Positions 26,180 through 34,603 of a stretch of DNA of 64,000 nt are shown piece after piece. The notes under the pieces were generated by a model. The model had not been told where the DNA came from. It was given only the letters and a program-made list of their open reading frames with translations, and did not search any database. This DNA comes from Candidatus Nanosynbacter sp. HMT-352. Its GTDB lineage: Bacteria; Patescibacteriota; Saccharimonadia; Saccharimonadales; Saccharimonadaceae. The position numbers were made by a program, and so were the translations under genes. Within the stretch, counting starts at the first letter, position 1. Each line of letters begins with the position of its first letter. Location: contig NZ_CP089520.1 of the NCBI RefSeq assembly GCF_021222645.1, positions 558,001 through 622,000 of the forward strand, given 5' to 3'.

Positions 26180-27616
26180 ATGCGCATTCAGAGAAAAAAA
26201 GCAAAACCAAAATCGAAAAAGCTATTTATTATCATACCGTTTTTGATATTGCTATTTTTGGCAGGGCTATTTGGGATATATTTCCTCAATCAATCACACT
26301 CGCGACAAACGACTGCGCCATCTGACGAAAAGTATTATTTTGCTGATTCGAAATATTCTGGCATTCGCTCAAAGTTCGTCACCAGAGATAACAAACGGGA
26401 AAAAGTTTCAATTGAATATCCGATCACGGAAAACGAAAAGATTAATCGCTTAATTAGCGAGTCGATTGATAAAATTGATCGCGATTTTCAAAATACGGTT
26501 TTACTGGCGACAGTATTTGACAAGCCAATGACCGAAACGATTAGCTATCAAGTCACATACAACACTTCAGAAGCACTGTCGATTGTCGTCAATATTAAGC
26601 AGGATATGAACGGCGCACATCCAGCATCAGTGACGCAATTTTGGACTTTCGACAAAAAATCTGGCGAAGTCGTCAGCTTGACTGATTTTACTGAACAATC
26701 TGATGAAGCCGCCGAAGCAATCATATCCGCTGCCAAAAATAGCATTTCTCAGACCATCAAACAGCGCCAACAGCCAGAAATTGACCTGAACGAAATCATA
26801 AATAAAGAAGCTTTGTCTAACTTTATCATCACCAACGACGGCAATGCACTGGCTTGGCCGCTTGGTCAGGCGTCGCTACTACCATCATCTTACGGCGAAT
26901 TGACAATTACCGTGCCAATTTCCTCCGTCTCTAAATATCTACAAAACCCAACGGCGAGAAAATTCGCTAACATCCCCAAACCTGCAGAAAAACCAAAACC
27001 AGCACCTGCAGCTCCAACACCTATCGTCGCAAATAAAACAATTGCTCTAACTTTTGACGACGGACCTGGACCATACACTGAAAAATTATTGGACATATTA
27101 GATAAGTACGACGCCAAGGCGACATTTTTCCTAATTGGAAGCAAAGTTTCAGCACGCGCCAACACGTTACGTCGTATGCAGTCGCGCGGGCATCAATTAG
27201 GCAACCACTCTTGGTCGCATCCAGAGTTAAATAAGATTTCAACAGAGCAACTATCTAGCGAAATTGACCAAACAAATAATGCCATAAAACAAGCAGTCGG
27301 CATCAAGCCAAATATCATACGTCCGCCATATGGCGCGTTTAATCGGACAGTTTTGGAGCAGTTCCGTCAACGTGGAATGTCGTCTATTCTATGGTCTGTC
27401 GATACACGCGACTGGGCTGATCGTAATAGTGAGATAGTCTGTTCAAGGGCTGTCGCTGGCGCTCACAACGGAGCTGTGATTTTAATGCACGATATTCATC
27501 AGACATCCGTAAATGCCGTTCCTTGCATTCTTGACTCACTCAAACAACAAGGCTATTCATTCGTAACGGTACAAAATTTAATCGGCAATATGACACCGGG
27601 CTCCGTTTATCCGTAA
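26180..27616 (+). CDS. Membrane-anchored polysaccharide deacetylase (NodB/PgdA type)
   Basis: This 478-residue protein has a basic N-terminus, one membrane segment (about residues 15-36), a ~200-residue extracellular domain resembling RsiV/PdaC-type DUF3298 modules, a Pro/Ala/Lys-rich linker (about residues 270-285) and a C-terminal NodB deacetylase domain. Catalytic motifs are TFDDGPG (metal Asp pair), HSWSHPE (H-x3-H), RPPYG, DTRDW and ILMHDIH. Such enzymes remove acetyl groups from peptidoglycan or other GlcNAc polymers, often giving lysozyme resistance. Action on the cell's own envelope, or on a host surface in an epibiont, is inference. The mRNA is predicted leaderless. Confidence 0.9.
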   Translation: MRIQRKKAKPKSKKLFIIIPFLILLFLAGLFGIYFLNQSHSRQTTAPSDEKYYFADSKYSGIRSKFVTRDNKREKVSIEYPITENEKINRLISESIDKIDRDFQNTVLLATVFDKPMTETISYQVTYNTSEALSIVVNIKQDMNGAHPASVTQFWTFDKKSGEVVSLTDFTEQSDEAAEAIISAAKNSISQTIKQRQQPEIDLNEIINKEALSNFIITNDGNALAWPLGQASLLPSSYGELTITVPISSVSKYLQNPTARKFANIPKPAEKPKPAPAAPTPIVANKTIALTFDDGPGPYTEKLLDILDKYDAKATFFLIGSKVSARANTLRRMQSRGHQLGNHSWSHPELNKISTEQLSSEIDQTNNAIKQAVGIKPNIIRPPYGAFNRTVLEQFRQRGMSSILWSVDTRDWADRNSEIVCSRAVAGAHNGAVILMHDIHQTSVNAVPCILDSLKQQGYSFVTVQNLIGNMTPGSVYP

Positions 27617-27618
27617 AC

Positions 27619-27840
27619 TTAATCAATCTCAAATATCTTATACTTTGAAGTTGCACCGCGCACTAATTTAACTTTAGACAACGCAACCTTAAAATGTTTT
27701 GCCAATAATTTAATAGCCGCCGCGTTGGCTCGACCTTCAATTGCTGGAGCTTTGACATAAACCGTCAATGTGTCATTGTCATTTTTCACAACTTCCTCAC
27801 GATGGCGAGAGTTTGGTTTAATGTGTACGGAGATTTTCAT
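27619..27840 (-). CDS. DUF167 (YggU-family) small protein
   Basis: This 73-residue protein fits the DUF167/YggU family, with KPNSR near the start and the conserved core VKAPAIEGRANAAAIKLLAKHF followed by VKLVRGATSKYK. The family is widespread and its function is unknown. It is the last gene of the nrdD operon, starting 6 nt after the preceding stop, which may reflect co-transcription rather than a shared task. Confidence 0.85.
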   Translation of the reverse strand: MKISVHIKPNSRHREEVVKNDNDTLTVYVKAPAIEGRANAAAIKLLAKHFKVALSKVKLVRGATSKYKIFEID

Positions 27841-27846
27841 AAAACC

Positions 27847-28449
27847 TTAAAAATCTATTACTTCCAATTCCCGTGGCAAAATTTCTCGCACTTCCGCCGT
27901 TCCCGCAACTAATTGATAATCCTGAAGTTTCAGCGGTAAATCATCTTCAATAAATTTATAATTGACCTGATGTTTATCATTAAAATAATTAAGCAATTCC
28001 GCATTCAAGAAATGATCACGCGGTGCACTTACTGAGCCATCTCTATTAAAAACCAAAGCTATTGATACGCCAGAAGTCGTCCCATTCTCATCCTTGGCAT
28101 AATTCGCAGTCACTAAATGAACTGTCGGCTCAAATTCCAAAGCCAATTTACTAGAATTATCCACTTGCTCCTGACTAAGACGCGCTAATTGTCGATTTAT
28201 TTCATCTACCAAATCGGCAGTGCTCATCTCGCCGTTAGATTCTCGGCAATATTCACAATCGTTCAACGACTTAACATACTCCAACAACAACTGCATATCA
28301 ACCTCAGCGTCTTTAACGTTATGTCGAGTCAACTGATCAACCATTTCCTCTAGCGACTTCAACAAACCATAATCTTTGGCTTTTTCAGCGGCGTCGCCAA
28401 TGCGAATAATGGCACGAGCGACATTAATAGTATTTTCTTTATCATTCAT
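27847..28449 (-). CDS. Hypothetical protein of the nrdDG operon with CEYC motif
   Basis: I do not recognise this 200-residue soluble, acidic protein. The first half is helical-looking, and a C-x-x-C pair (LNDCEYCRESNG, about residue 65) is its notable feature. The second half looks like a mixed alpha/beta domain (VHLVTANYAKDENGTTSGVSIALVF). There is no signal peptide or membrane segment. It lies 15 nt downstream of the acidic Cys-cluster protein in the operon nrdD-nrdG-FNR-like-Cys protein-this-DUF167. The CxxC could be redox-active or structural. Confidence 0.65.
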   Translation of the reverse strand: MNDKENTINVARAIIRIGDAAEKAKDYGLLKSLEEMVDQLTRHNVKDAEVDMQLLLEYVKSLNDCEYCRESNGEMSTADLVDEINRQLARLSQEQVDNSSKLALEFEPTVHLVTANYAKDENGTTSGVSIALVFNRDGSVSAPRDHFLNAELLNYFNDKHQVNYKFIEDDLPLKLQDYQLVAGTAEVREILPRELEVIDF

Positions 28450-28464
28450 ACGCTTATTATATAT

Positions 28465-29925
28465 CTACTTGCACAATCCTTCTTGTTTCTTGAAGACAAT
28501 TCTAACCGCCAACGAACCAACTAATGCTATCAGCCCAGAAAGTACGCTAGAATTATAGCTGACGTTCGAAGTCTTATCATCTTCCGGATTCAATGGGCTA
28601 TCGTCAGCCCAAATCCCTGAATAAACGCCGGATATATTTGTATTATTGGTGTCATCTTCATCACAATTATAACTAGCTTTTTCATCAGATGAATTATATG
28701 TAGTGACCAATTCGCTACATTCTTCAGTCAATTCTACGCAATCACCCAAATCATCTGCTATATTATCTGTTTCATTTACGACAATACAATTGTCAAAATC
28801 TTCGTCCATGGCAATATTCTCTGAATCTTCGAAACATACTTCACGCTCTTCAAAATCACGTTGAGATAAAATTGGCAAATCCTTCTTATTTTCTATCAAC
28901 TCAACAGATTCAGTTCTTTTACATACAGCCTCACCACTCAACTTGATCTCAGCTGGCGAATTATTATCCACCACATCAATTTCATTATTGACTTGAACAA
29001 AATCACGCACAGGCGAAAAATTTGACTCATTAGAAATAACTTTCTCAGCCAAACCTTTCTTCAGAGTAGAATCTTCAAAAATCGGTGCAGAGTTTATATC
29101 GTTTTCATCTCCTATATAGCTATCTTTCTTTATAGGTAATTCTCTCGGCAATTCATCTTCTTTATCAACAGCCGGAGCTTGATTCTCAGAAGACATATCT
29201 ATTTTTTCATCGACAGATTCCGAGTCCATCAAGTTAATTTGATTAGCCACCTCGGTCTCGTCCGACTCTTCATTAATTTTCGGCGGGATATTTTCTTTGA
29301 TTATTTCCGCGCTTGGAATATTTTCCGACGACGCACTCTCACTACTCAAACATTCATCATCCGTCGATTTGTTCACTTCATTACTTTCTGCCGACATGCG
29401 TATCGACGCGTCATTGTCGCTCACTTCCAACTTAACCGCAGGTTTTTCTGATACGGATTCAGTTTTTTCATTTTCTGATGGACTATCTTTTTCAATCGAC
29501 TCAGATGGCTTCTCTTTATTATCGACACTGACATATCCAGCAACAACAAAATCACAATCATCATTCATTAAGTCAGATAAATAGCTCTTACGTTCTTCTG
29601 TTGTCTTCTGTAAATTATCTTCAGCAAAATTTCGCATCCTTAGTATTGGACAGTTTCCCGCCGCAGCGCAACTGGCGCACGCCGCGCTCACTATGTTTTG
29701 ACAAATTTCCAATCGTCTTTCAGCGTCCAAACATTCTTCTGTTGCTTCCACTTCATTTTCTTCGGCAAATGACGTATCAATTTTCTCACCGCTGGCAACC
29801 GCTTCTACCAAATTTAATTCAGTCGCATCATCATCAATTTCTGAAGATAAATCCTGAAAATTAACATCACCCAACGCCGAGAAAACATTAAAATCGCCCG
29901 CTCCATTTGCCAAACCTTCGTTCAT
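28465..29925 (-). CDS. Acidic low-complexity protein with N-terminal cysteine cluster and C-terminal membrane anchor
   Basis: This 486-residue protein is not recognised. Residues 65-92 carry five cysteines, with a tight C75-x7-C83-x2-C86-x5-C92-P pattern like a metal or Fe-S site. Residues ~130-450 are extremely acidic and Ser/Asn/Glu-rich, probably disordered, with scattered further cysteines. A single hydrophobic segment near the C-terminus (SSVLSGLIALVGSLAVRIVF) followed by KKQ suggests a tail anchor with the bulk cytosolic. Its ATG overlaps the stop of the ferredoxin-reductase-like gene. An electron-transfer or membrane-tethering role for the neighbouring redox enzymes is inference only. 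Confidence 0.6.
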   Translation of the reverse strand: MNEGLANGAGDFNVFSALGDVNFQDLSSEIDDDATELNLVEAVASGEKIDTSFAEENEVEATEECLDAERRLEICQNIVSAACASCAAAGNCPILRMRNFAEDNLQKTTEERKSYLSDLMNDDCDFVVAGYVSVDNKEKPSESIEKDSPSENEKTESVSEKPAVKLEVSDNDASIRMSAESNEVNKSTDDECLSSESASSENIPSAEIIKENIPPKINEESDETEVANQINLMDSESVDEKIDMSSENQAPAVDKEDELPRELPIKKDSYIGDENDINSAPIFEDSTLKKGLAEKVISNESNFSPVRDFVQVNNEIDVVDNNSPAEIKLSGEAVCKRTESVELIENKKDLPILSQRDFEEREVCFEDSENIAMDEDFDNCIVVNETDNIADDLGDCVELTEECSELVTTYNSSDEKASYNCDEDDTNNTNISGVYSGIWADDSPLNPEDDKTSNVSYNSSVLSGLIALVGSLAVRIVFKKQEGLCK

Positions 29926-30584
29926 TGCTCAAAAAAAGTCTCCGTTGAAATTTTCAATTCGCTCACACCGGCGGCGAATAATTTTTGCCAAACATCTCTA
30001 ACAAACGGCAAACTTCCACAGACCAAAAAATGCGCATCTTCTGGTATTTCGTGAACAATTTTTTCTATATCAAATCGACCGTTAAACCAACCATCTTTTT
30101 CTTCAACTTGCTGGCGAGTACTGAACTTCTTCACTTTAATATTTGACACCGCTAGCTCATTTTCAAAAACCATATATTCTGGCGATTTTTGACTAAAATA
30201 TAAAAACGTCGGCTGACTAGAACTTGCCATAACACTCCAAATTGGACTAAGTCCGCAGCCCGCAGCAATTCCAACCAAAGGACTTTCTGTTTGCGGATTA
30301 AAATCGCCATAAGCGTGGCTAATTTGTAATTTATCGCCAACATTCCGTGAACATAAATAGCTAGAAAATTCACCACCAACATTCTTCACAGTAATTGATA
30401 TTAGCTCATCGTCAGGAGTAGAAGAAATGCTATAAGCCTTCCCTTCACGCACGCTGCTACCATCAATAAAAACCGTAATATATTGTCCGGTGGTAAAGTC
30501 GAACGGTCGCGCAAAATATAACGTCTTCACCTCAGGATTTTCCTGACGGACGCGCACAATTTCAACCTCTAATGAATCACGCAT
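29922..30584 (-). CDS. Ferredoxin-reductase-like FAD/NAD(P)-binding protein without a 2Fe-2S domain
   Basis: This 220-residue protein has the ferredoxin-NADP+ reductase fold. The FAD-binding half shows GQYITVFIDG and KAYSISSTP. The nucleotide-binding half shows GIAAGCGLSPIWSV, FLVCGSLPFVRDVWQKL and a C-terminal ISTETFF resembling the TE-x-F/Y end of phenol-hydroxylase-type reductases. The plant-type 2Fe-2S domain such reductases often carry is missing. It overlaps nrdG by 16 nt and the acidic Cys-cluster gene by 4 nt. Since NrdG needs a one-electron donor for its 4Fe-4S cluster, supplying those electrons from NAD(P)H is an attractive inference. Confidence 0.78.
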   Translation of the reverse strand: MRDSLEVEIVRVRQENPEVKTLYFARPFDFTTGQYITVFIDGSSVREGKAYSISSTPDDELISITVKNVGGEFSSYLCSRNVGDKLQISHAYGDFNPQTESPLVGIAAGCGLSPIWSVMASSSQPTFLYFSQKSPEYMVFENELAVSNIKVKKFSTRQQVEEKDGWFNGRFDIEKIVHEIPEDAHFLVCGSLPFVRDVWQKLFAAGVSELKISTETFFEQ

Positions 30585-31309
30585 TCTCCAACGTACCTTT
30601 CCATTATTTTCTGAGCTTCTCTAAATTCTTCGTCAGTAAAAGTGTGGTAATTCGCAAACTTTGGACTAATTGTCGTGCCAGTGCGAAAATGCTGCAAAGC
30701 AAATCTCTTCGCACCCTTAACTAGCTCGCCAATCTTCTCAAAATCGCCGACTTCCAATTGCTCGCGGACAATCGTCGTACGGAATTCGTGATCAATTCCC
30801 GAATCAATCATGAACCGAACATTCTCCTTGATCGCTTCCAAATCAATCGGTCGTGCCGCAATTTCAACATATTTTTCCAGCGGACCTTTCACGTCCATCG
30901 CAATAAAGTCAATCAGTCCTTCTTCGACCATTCCGCGAACTATGTCTGGATGTGTGCCGTTGGTATCTAATTTAATATCAAAACCAAGCTTTTTTATCAT
31001 CCGACAAAGCTCGGGTAAATCTTCACTCATCGTTGGCTCACCGCCAGAAATCACTACGCCATCCAGTCGACCAACTCGTGATTTTAGAAATATCATCACT
31101 TCATCAACTGGAAGGCTCGGCGCCAATCGTTCAGGTAATACCAATTCAGGATTATGACAATAACCGCACCGCATATTACAGCCAGAGAGAAACAGAGCTG
31201 CCGCCACATGCCCTGGATAGTCCACGAGCGACAGCTTCTGAATTCCACCAATTGATACCTTAAGCTGCCGCGACGGCACTAAGTCGCTGGTGTTCGGCGG
31301 CATTGTCAT
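30569..31309 (-). CDS. nrdG: Anaerobic ribonucleoside-triphosphate reductase-activating protein (radical SAM)
   Basis: This 246-residue radical-SAM enzyme binds a 4Fe-4S cluster through C-x3-C-x2-C (SGCNMRCGYCHNPEL) and cleaves SAM to install the glycyl radical on NrdD. ISGGEPTMSEDLPEL is the SAM-contacting GGE motif, and FIAMDVKGPLEKY is typical of this activase subgroup. It is longer than the ~155-residue E. coli NrdG and closer to the PflA-like ~230-residue type. The ATG at 31309 is preceded by GAGGG and lies inside the nrdD 3' end (50-nt overlap), implying coupling. Confidence 0.92.
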   Translation of the reverse strand: MTMPPNTSDLVPSRQLKVSIGGIQKLSLVDYPGHVAAALFLSGCNMRCGYCHNPELVLPERLAPSLPVDEVMIFLKSRVGRLDGVVISGGEPTMSEDLPELCRMIKKLGFDIKLDTNGTHPDIVRGMVEEGLIDFIAMDVKGPLEKYVEIAARPIDLEAIKENVRFMIDSGIDHEFRTTIVREQLEVGDFEKIGELVKGAKRFALQHFRTGTTISPKFANYHTFTDEEFREAQKIMERYVGECVIH

Positions 31310-33386
31310 AACGTTCCCTCATTTCAAATTCCGCTTGCTTACCCTTATTCCATTGAGAAACTGGACGCAAGAAACCAACCACACGTGAGTAAACTTCAGT
31401 TGTTTCTCCACACTTTGGACATTCTGGATGCTCACCAACAATATAGCCGTGATTCTTACAAATTGAGAAGCTTGGACTGAACGTAAAGTATGGCAATTTG
31501 TAATTTTCACAAATCGTTTTCACCAATTTTTTCAAAGTTTGCGGATCGTCCATACGCTCACCTAAGAAGAAGTGAATCACCGTGCCGCCCGTGTACTTGG
31601 TTTGCAAATTGTCCTGAAGATCCATCAATTCAAACAAATCGTCCGTGTAATTAACTGGCAAGTGACTTGAGTTGGTATAGAACGGACATTTAACTTCCGC
31701 ACCAATTCCATTAGCAAAATGCGCTCGATCCGGGAAGCTGGCTTTATCAAGCTGTGCCAATCGATAAGTTGTGCCTTCAGCTGGCGTTGCCTCAAGATTG
31801 TAATTATTGCCAGTTTCCTTTTGATACTCCACCAAACGATCACGCATAAAATCAAGAGTTTTCTCAGCAAAAGCCTTGCCCTTTTCCGTGCCAATATCCA
31901 CGCCCAGCAAATTAAGCGCCGCCTCGTTCGTGCCGATCAAACCAATGGTTGAAAAATGGTTCTTCCAATATTGATTGAAACGCTGTTTAATGTTTCGCAA
32001 ATAAAACTTGGTGTACGGATACAAATTAGCGTCGGTCAATCGCTCCAAAACTTTGCGCTTGGTTTCCAGGCTGTCCTTTGCCATATCCATAAGTTCAGCC
32101 AAGCCCTTAAAGAACTCTTTCTCGTTATTGGATTTTAGCGCCAGTCGTGGCAAGTTTATTGTCACCACACCAACCGAACCAGTCATTGGATTTGAGCCAA
32201 ATAATCCGCCGCCACGATATTCCAATTGACGATTATCAATACGCAATCGACAGCACATCGAGCGCGCATCTTCTGGATCCATGTCAGAATTAATGAAGTT
32301 TGAGAAGTACGGAATGCCGTATTTAGCGCTAGCCTCCCACAAACTTTCAATCACTGGATTATCCCAGTTGAAATCCTTGGTGATATTGACCGTTGGAATT
32401 GGGAAGGTAAAGACTCGACCGTTAGCGTCGCCCTCAGAAAGAACCTCCAGCAGAGCCTTGTTTAGCATATTCATTTCTTCTTGATATTCGCCATATGTCG
32501 TGTCCTGCATTTCGCCACCAATAATCACTGGATTATCTGCCATATGCTTTGGACATTCAAGGTCAAGTGTAATGTTAGTAAACGGTGTCTGAAAGCCAAC
32601 ACGAGTCGGCACATTAACATTAAAGACGAATTCTTGAATAGCCTGTTTTACTTCTTCATAGCTCAATTTGTCGGCGCGGATAAACGGTGCTAATAGTGTA
32701 TCAAAATCAGAAAAAGCTTGAGCACCAGCCGCTTCGCCCTGTAATGTGTAAAAGAAGTTTACAACTTGACCAAGTGCTGATCGGAAATGCTTAGCTGGCT
32801 TAGAGGCAACCTTACCAGCAACACCAGTAAATCCTTCTTGTAATAAGTCAGTCAAATCCCAGCCGACACAATAAACGCTTAGCAAGTTAAGGTCGTGAAT
32901 GTGCAAGTCGCCTTCTTTATGAGCTTGCCCAATCTTCGATGTATAAATTTTATCCAGCCAGTAAGTCTTCGTAATTTCCGCTGAAACATAATTATTTAAA
33001 CCCTGAAGACTGTAGCCCATATTAGAGTTCTCATTAACTTTCCAGTCCAAATTTTCCAGATATTTATCAATCAAATCAACGTGTGCATTAGAGGTAATTT
33101 CGCGCAATTTTTTATGCTGATCACGGTAAATAATGTACGCCTTTGCAGTCTTCTTAAACTTAGAGTCAATCAACGCATCCTCAACAATGTCCTGAATATC
33201 TTCAACACTTGGTAGACGCTTTTGGTTACGAGTTTCCAAAACGCCCAAAACCTTGTCGGTCAATTCAATTGCTTGAGCGACGTCAAACTCACCAGTTTCC
33301 AGTCCTGCTTTTTCAATTGCTTTTTCAATTTTTTTCCGATCAAATTTAGCAGTTCGACCATCGCGTTTTTTAATTGATTTATACAT
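31260..33386 (-). CDS. nrdD: Anaerobic ribonucleoside-triphosphate reductase (class III)
   Basis: This 708-residue glycyl-radical enzyme makes deoxyribonucleotides without oxygen. An N-terminal ATP-cone (about residues 1-95, KKRDGRTAKFDRKKIEKAI) provides allosteric control. The C-terminus has a zinc site (CKNHGYIVGEHPECPKC) followed by the glycyl-radical loop RVVGFL (Gly about residue 671). The start is ATG 33386, preceded by AAGGAGGGGG; a longer frame to 33449 is rejected. Two NrdR boxes and a TTGACA/TATATT promoter lie upstream. No class I or II reductase is in the window. Confidence 0.95.
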   Translation of the reverse strand: MYKSIKKRDGRTAKFDRKKIEKAIEKAGLETGEFDVAQAIELTDKVLGVLETRNQKRLPSVEDIQDIVEDALIDSKFKKTAKAYIIYRDQHKKLREITSNAHVDLIDKYLENLDWKVNENSNMGYSLQGLNNYVSAEITKTYWLDKIYTSKIGQAHKEGDLHIHDLNLLSVYCVGWDLTDLLQEGFTGVAGKVASKPAKHFRSALGQVVNFFYTLQGEAAGAQAFSDFDTLLAPFIRADKLSYEEVKQAIQEFVFNVNVPTRVGFQTPFTNITLDLECPKHMADNPVIIGGEMQDTTYGEYQEEMNMLNKALLEVLSEGDANGRVFTFPIPTVNITKDFNWDNPVIESLWEASAKYGIPYFSNFINSDMDPEDARSMCCRLRIDNRQLEYRGGGLFGSNPMTGSVGVVTINLPRLALKSNNEKEFFKGLAELMDMAKDSLETKRKVLERLTDANLYPYTKFYLRNIKQRFNQYWKNHFSTIGLIGTNEAALNLLGVDIGTEKGKAFAEKTLDFMRDRLVEYQKETGNNYNLEATPAEGTTYRLAQLDKASFPDRAHFANGIGAEVKCPFYTNSSHLPVNYTDDLFELMDLQDNLQTKYTGGTVIHFFLGERMDDPQTLKKLVKTICENYKLPYFTFSPSFSICKNHGYIVGEHPECPKCGETTEVYSRVVGFLRPVSQWNKGKQAEFEMRERYDNAAEHQRLSAVAAA

Positions 33387-33472
33387 TCCCCCTCCTTGTT
33401 TATAAAAATAGCAAACTAGCCCAACCTCTCCAGTGGGTGCGTGTTGCAAAAAAACGTTATTTATTTTCTAAA

Positions 33473-33520
33473 ACACCATATGTAGTGCTTAATATTGAAT
33501 ATACACGCGATATATAGCGT
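33473..33520 (-). promoter_or_regulatory. Two NrdR boxes
   Basis: ACACCATATGTAGTGC (33473-33488) and ACGCGATATATAGCGT (33505-33520) both fit the palindromic NrdR-box pattern. They are 32 bp apart, three helical turns, the typical paired arrangement. NrdR represses ribonucleotide reductase genes when dATP is high. Confidence 0.8.
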
Positions 33521-33527
33521 CTGTCAA
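33498..33527 (-). promoter_or_regulatory. Promoter of the nrdDG operon
   Basis: TTGACA (33522-33527) and TATATT (33498-33503) are 18 nt apart. The upstream NrdR box fills the spacer, and the second box lies just past the predicted start near 33491. The leader would be ~105 nt, the longest inferred in the window. Confidence 0.7.
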
Positions 33528-33563
33528 TGAAAGTACATTGTATTATTTACATTTATGATTTCT

Positions 33564-34574
33564 TTACATAGATTGCAGCAAATCGTAAGCAACAGCCGCT
33601 GATAACGCCTGCATTTGACGAAGATTATCACCCGGCTTGAGCGGTGGTTTGAGGCTACGTGTAAGGAAAAATCCGACAAATGACGCCAGCATTTCCGCGT
33701 TCAACTCACCCAGCCACGGCGTTACGTCATGACCATGGCGCGCCATATCAACCAGAAATTCTGTCGCACCAGATCCCTGGGGTGTATAGGAAGCCCAGTT
33801 CCAATCAACCAACTTCAACTCGCCAGTTTGCGGATTAAATGCCAAATTATCACTACGAACATCCGAATGATTAAAGCAATCTTCCGTCTGCTTGGCAAAT
33901 TCTTTAGCGCGCACCGAAATATCAATCAACTCATCGCGCTTTTCTAACAGCTCAATTATAGCCTGACAACGCCGCTTATTAATCTCCAACTGATTTGGCA
34001 ATAGTTTTTGATAATTATCAATCAACCGACGACGAATATCAGCATCAGCAATAATCTGATCAATCCCATCATCTAAGCCAAGCTCTCTCGCCACAAATGG
34101 TTGTAGTTGCAATTCTTCAATTAGCTCCTGCGGCAATTTTATTTTTTCCAACTCGCGAACCGCGGTTATCACCGTCGAAATATAACGTTCCGCGACAGAG
34201 TTATCCGTCGGAGGTTGCCATAACCACCCGTCTGACGAAGCGTAACTGCTCGTCATCAGCACGTGACCATCATCGGCCAATTCAGTCCAATCAGCAACAT
34301 ATTGCGGATAAGTTTTCTGCAACAAACGCGTTACTGCATAATCTTTTTTTAGCCAGCCTAGTTCCCGCTCACCCTTATCCGACAATAAATTAGCATCAAC
34401 TTCTTTAACGAAAATCGTTCGATCACCAGACGACACTAACGCTCGACGATTAAGCGAAAAGCCGCCACTTACTGGCGTGATCCGTAATTCAGATAAATCA
34501 ACGTTTAGCTCCGTCGCCGCACACTGTAAGGCTCTGTCGGTTAATAATTTATCGTGATCTGGCAATGTTTCCAT
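33564..34574 (-). CDS. Aminoglycoside-phosphotransferase-fold small-molecule kinase
   Basis: This 336-residue protein (start ATG 34574, METLPDHDKLL) has the protein-kinase-like APH fold. The catalytic loop is HSDVRSDN (HxDx4N), followed by the metal motif LKLVDWNWAS. An N-lobe FVKEVDANLLS holds the ATP lysine. Such proteins phosphorylate small molecules such as antibiotics, choline, sugars or homoserine, and the substrate here is unknown. A longer frame to 34679 is rejected because TGCTATAAT ends 6 nt before 34574. The gene lies 29 nt behind the sensor kinase gene with its own promoter in that gap. Confidence 0.78.
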   Translation of the reverse strand: METLPDHDKLLTDRALQCAATELNVDLSELRITPVSGGFSLNRRALVSSGDRTIFVKEVDANLLSDKGERELGWLKKDYAVTRLLQKTYPQYVADWTELADDGHVLMTSSYASSDGWLWQPPTDNSVAERYISTVITAVRELEKIKLPQELIEELQLQPFVARELGLDDGIDQIIADADIRRRLIDNYQKLLPNQLEINKRRCQAIIELLEKRDELIDISVRAKEFAKQTEDCFNHSDVRSDNLAFNPQTGELKLVDWNWASYTPQGSGATEFLVDMARHGHDVTPWLGELNAEMLASFVGFFLTRSLKPPLKPGDNLRQMQALSAAVAYDLLQSM

Positions 34575-34580
34575 GCGTAA

Positions 34581-34589
34581 ATTATAGCA
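34581..34589 (-). promoter_or_regulatory. Extended -10, leaderless promoter of the APH-fold kinase gene
   Basis: TGCTATAAT (hexamer 34581-34586) ends 6 nt before the ATG at 34574, in the 29-nt gap after the histidine kinase stop. Predicted +1 is the start codon. Confidence 0.62.
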
Positions 34590-34603
34590 TATTCTATCTG
34601 TTA

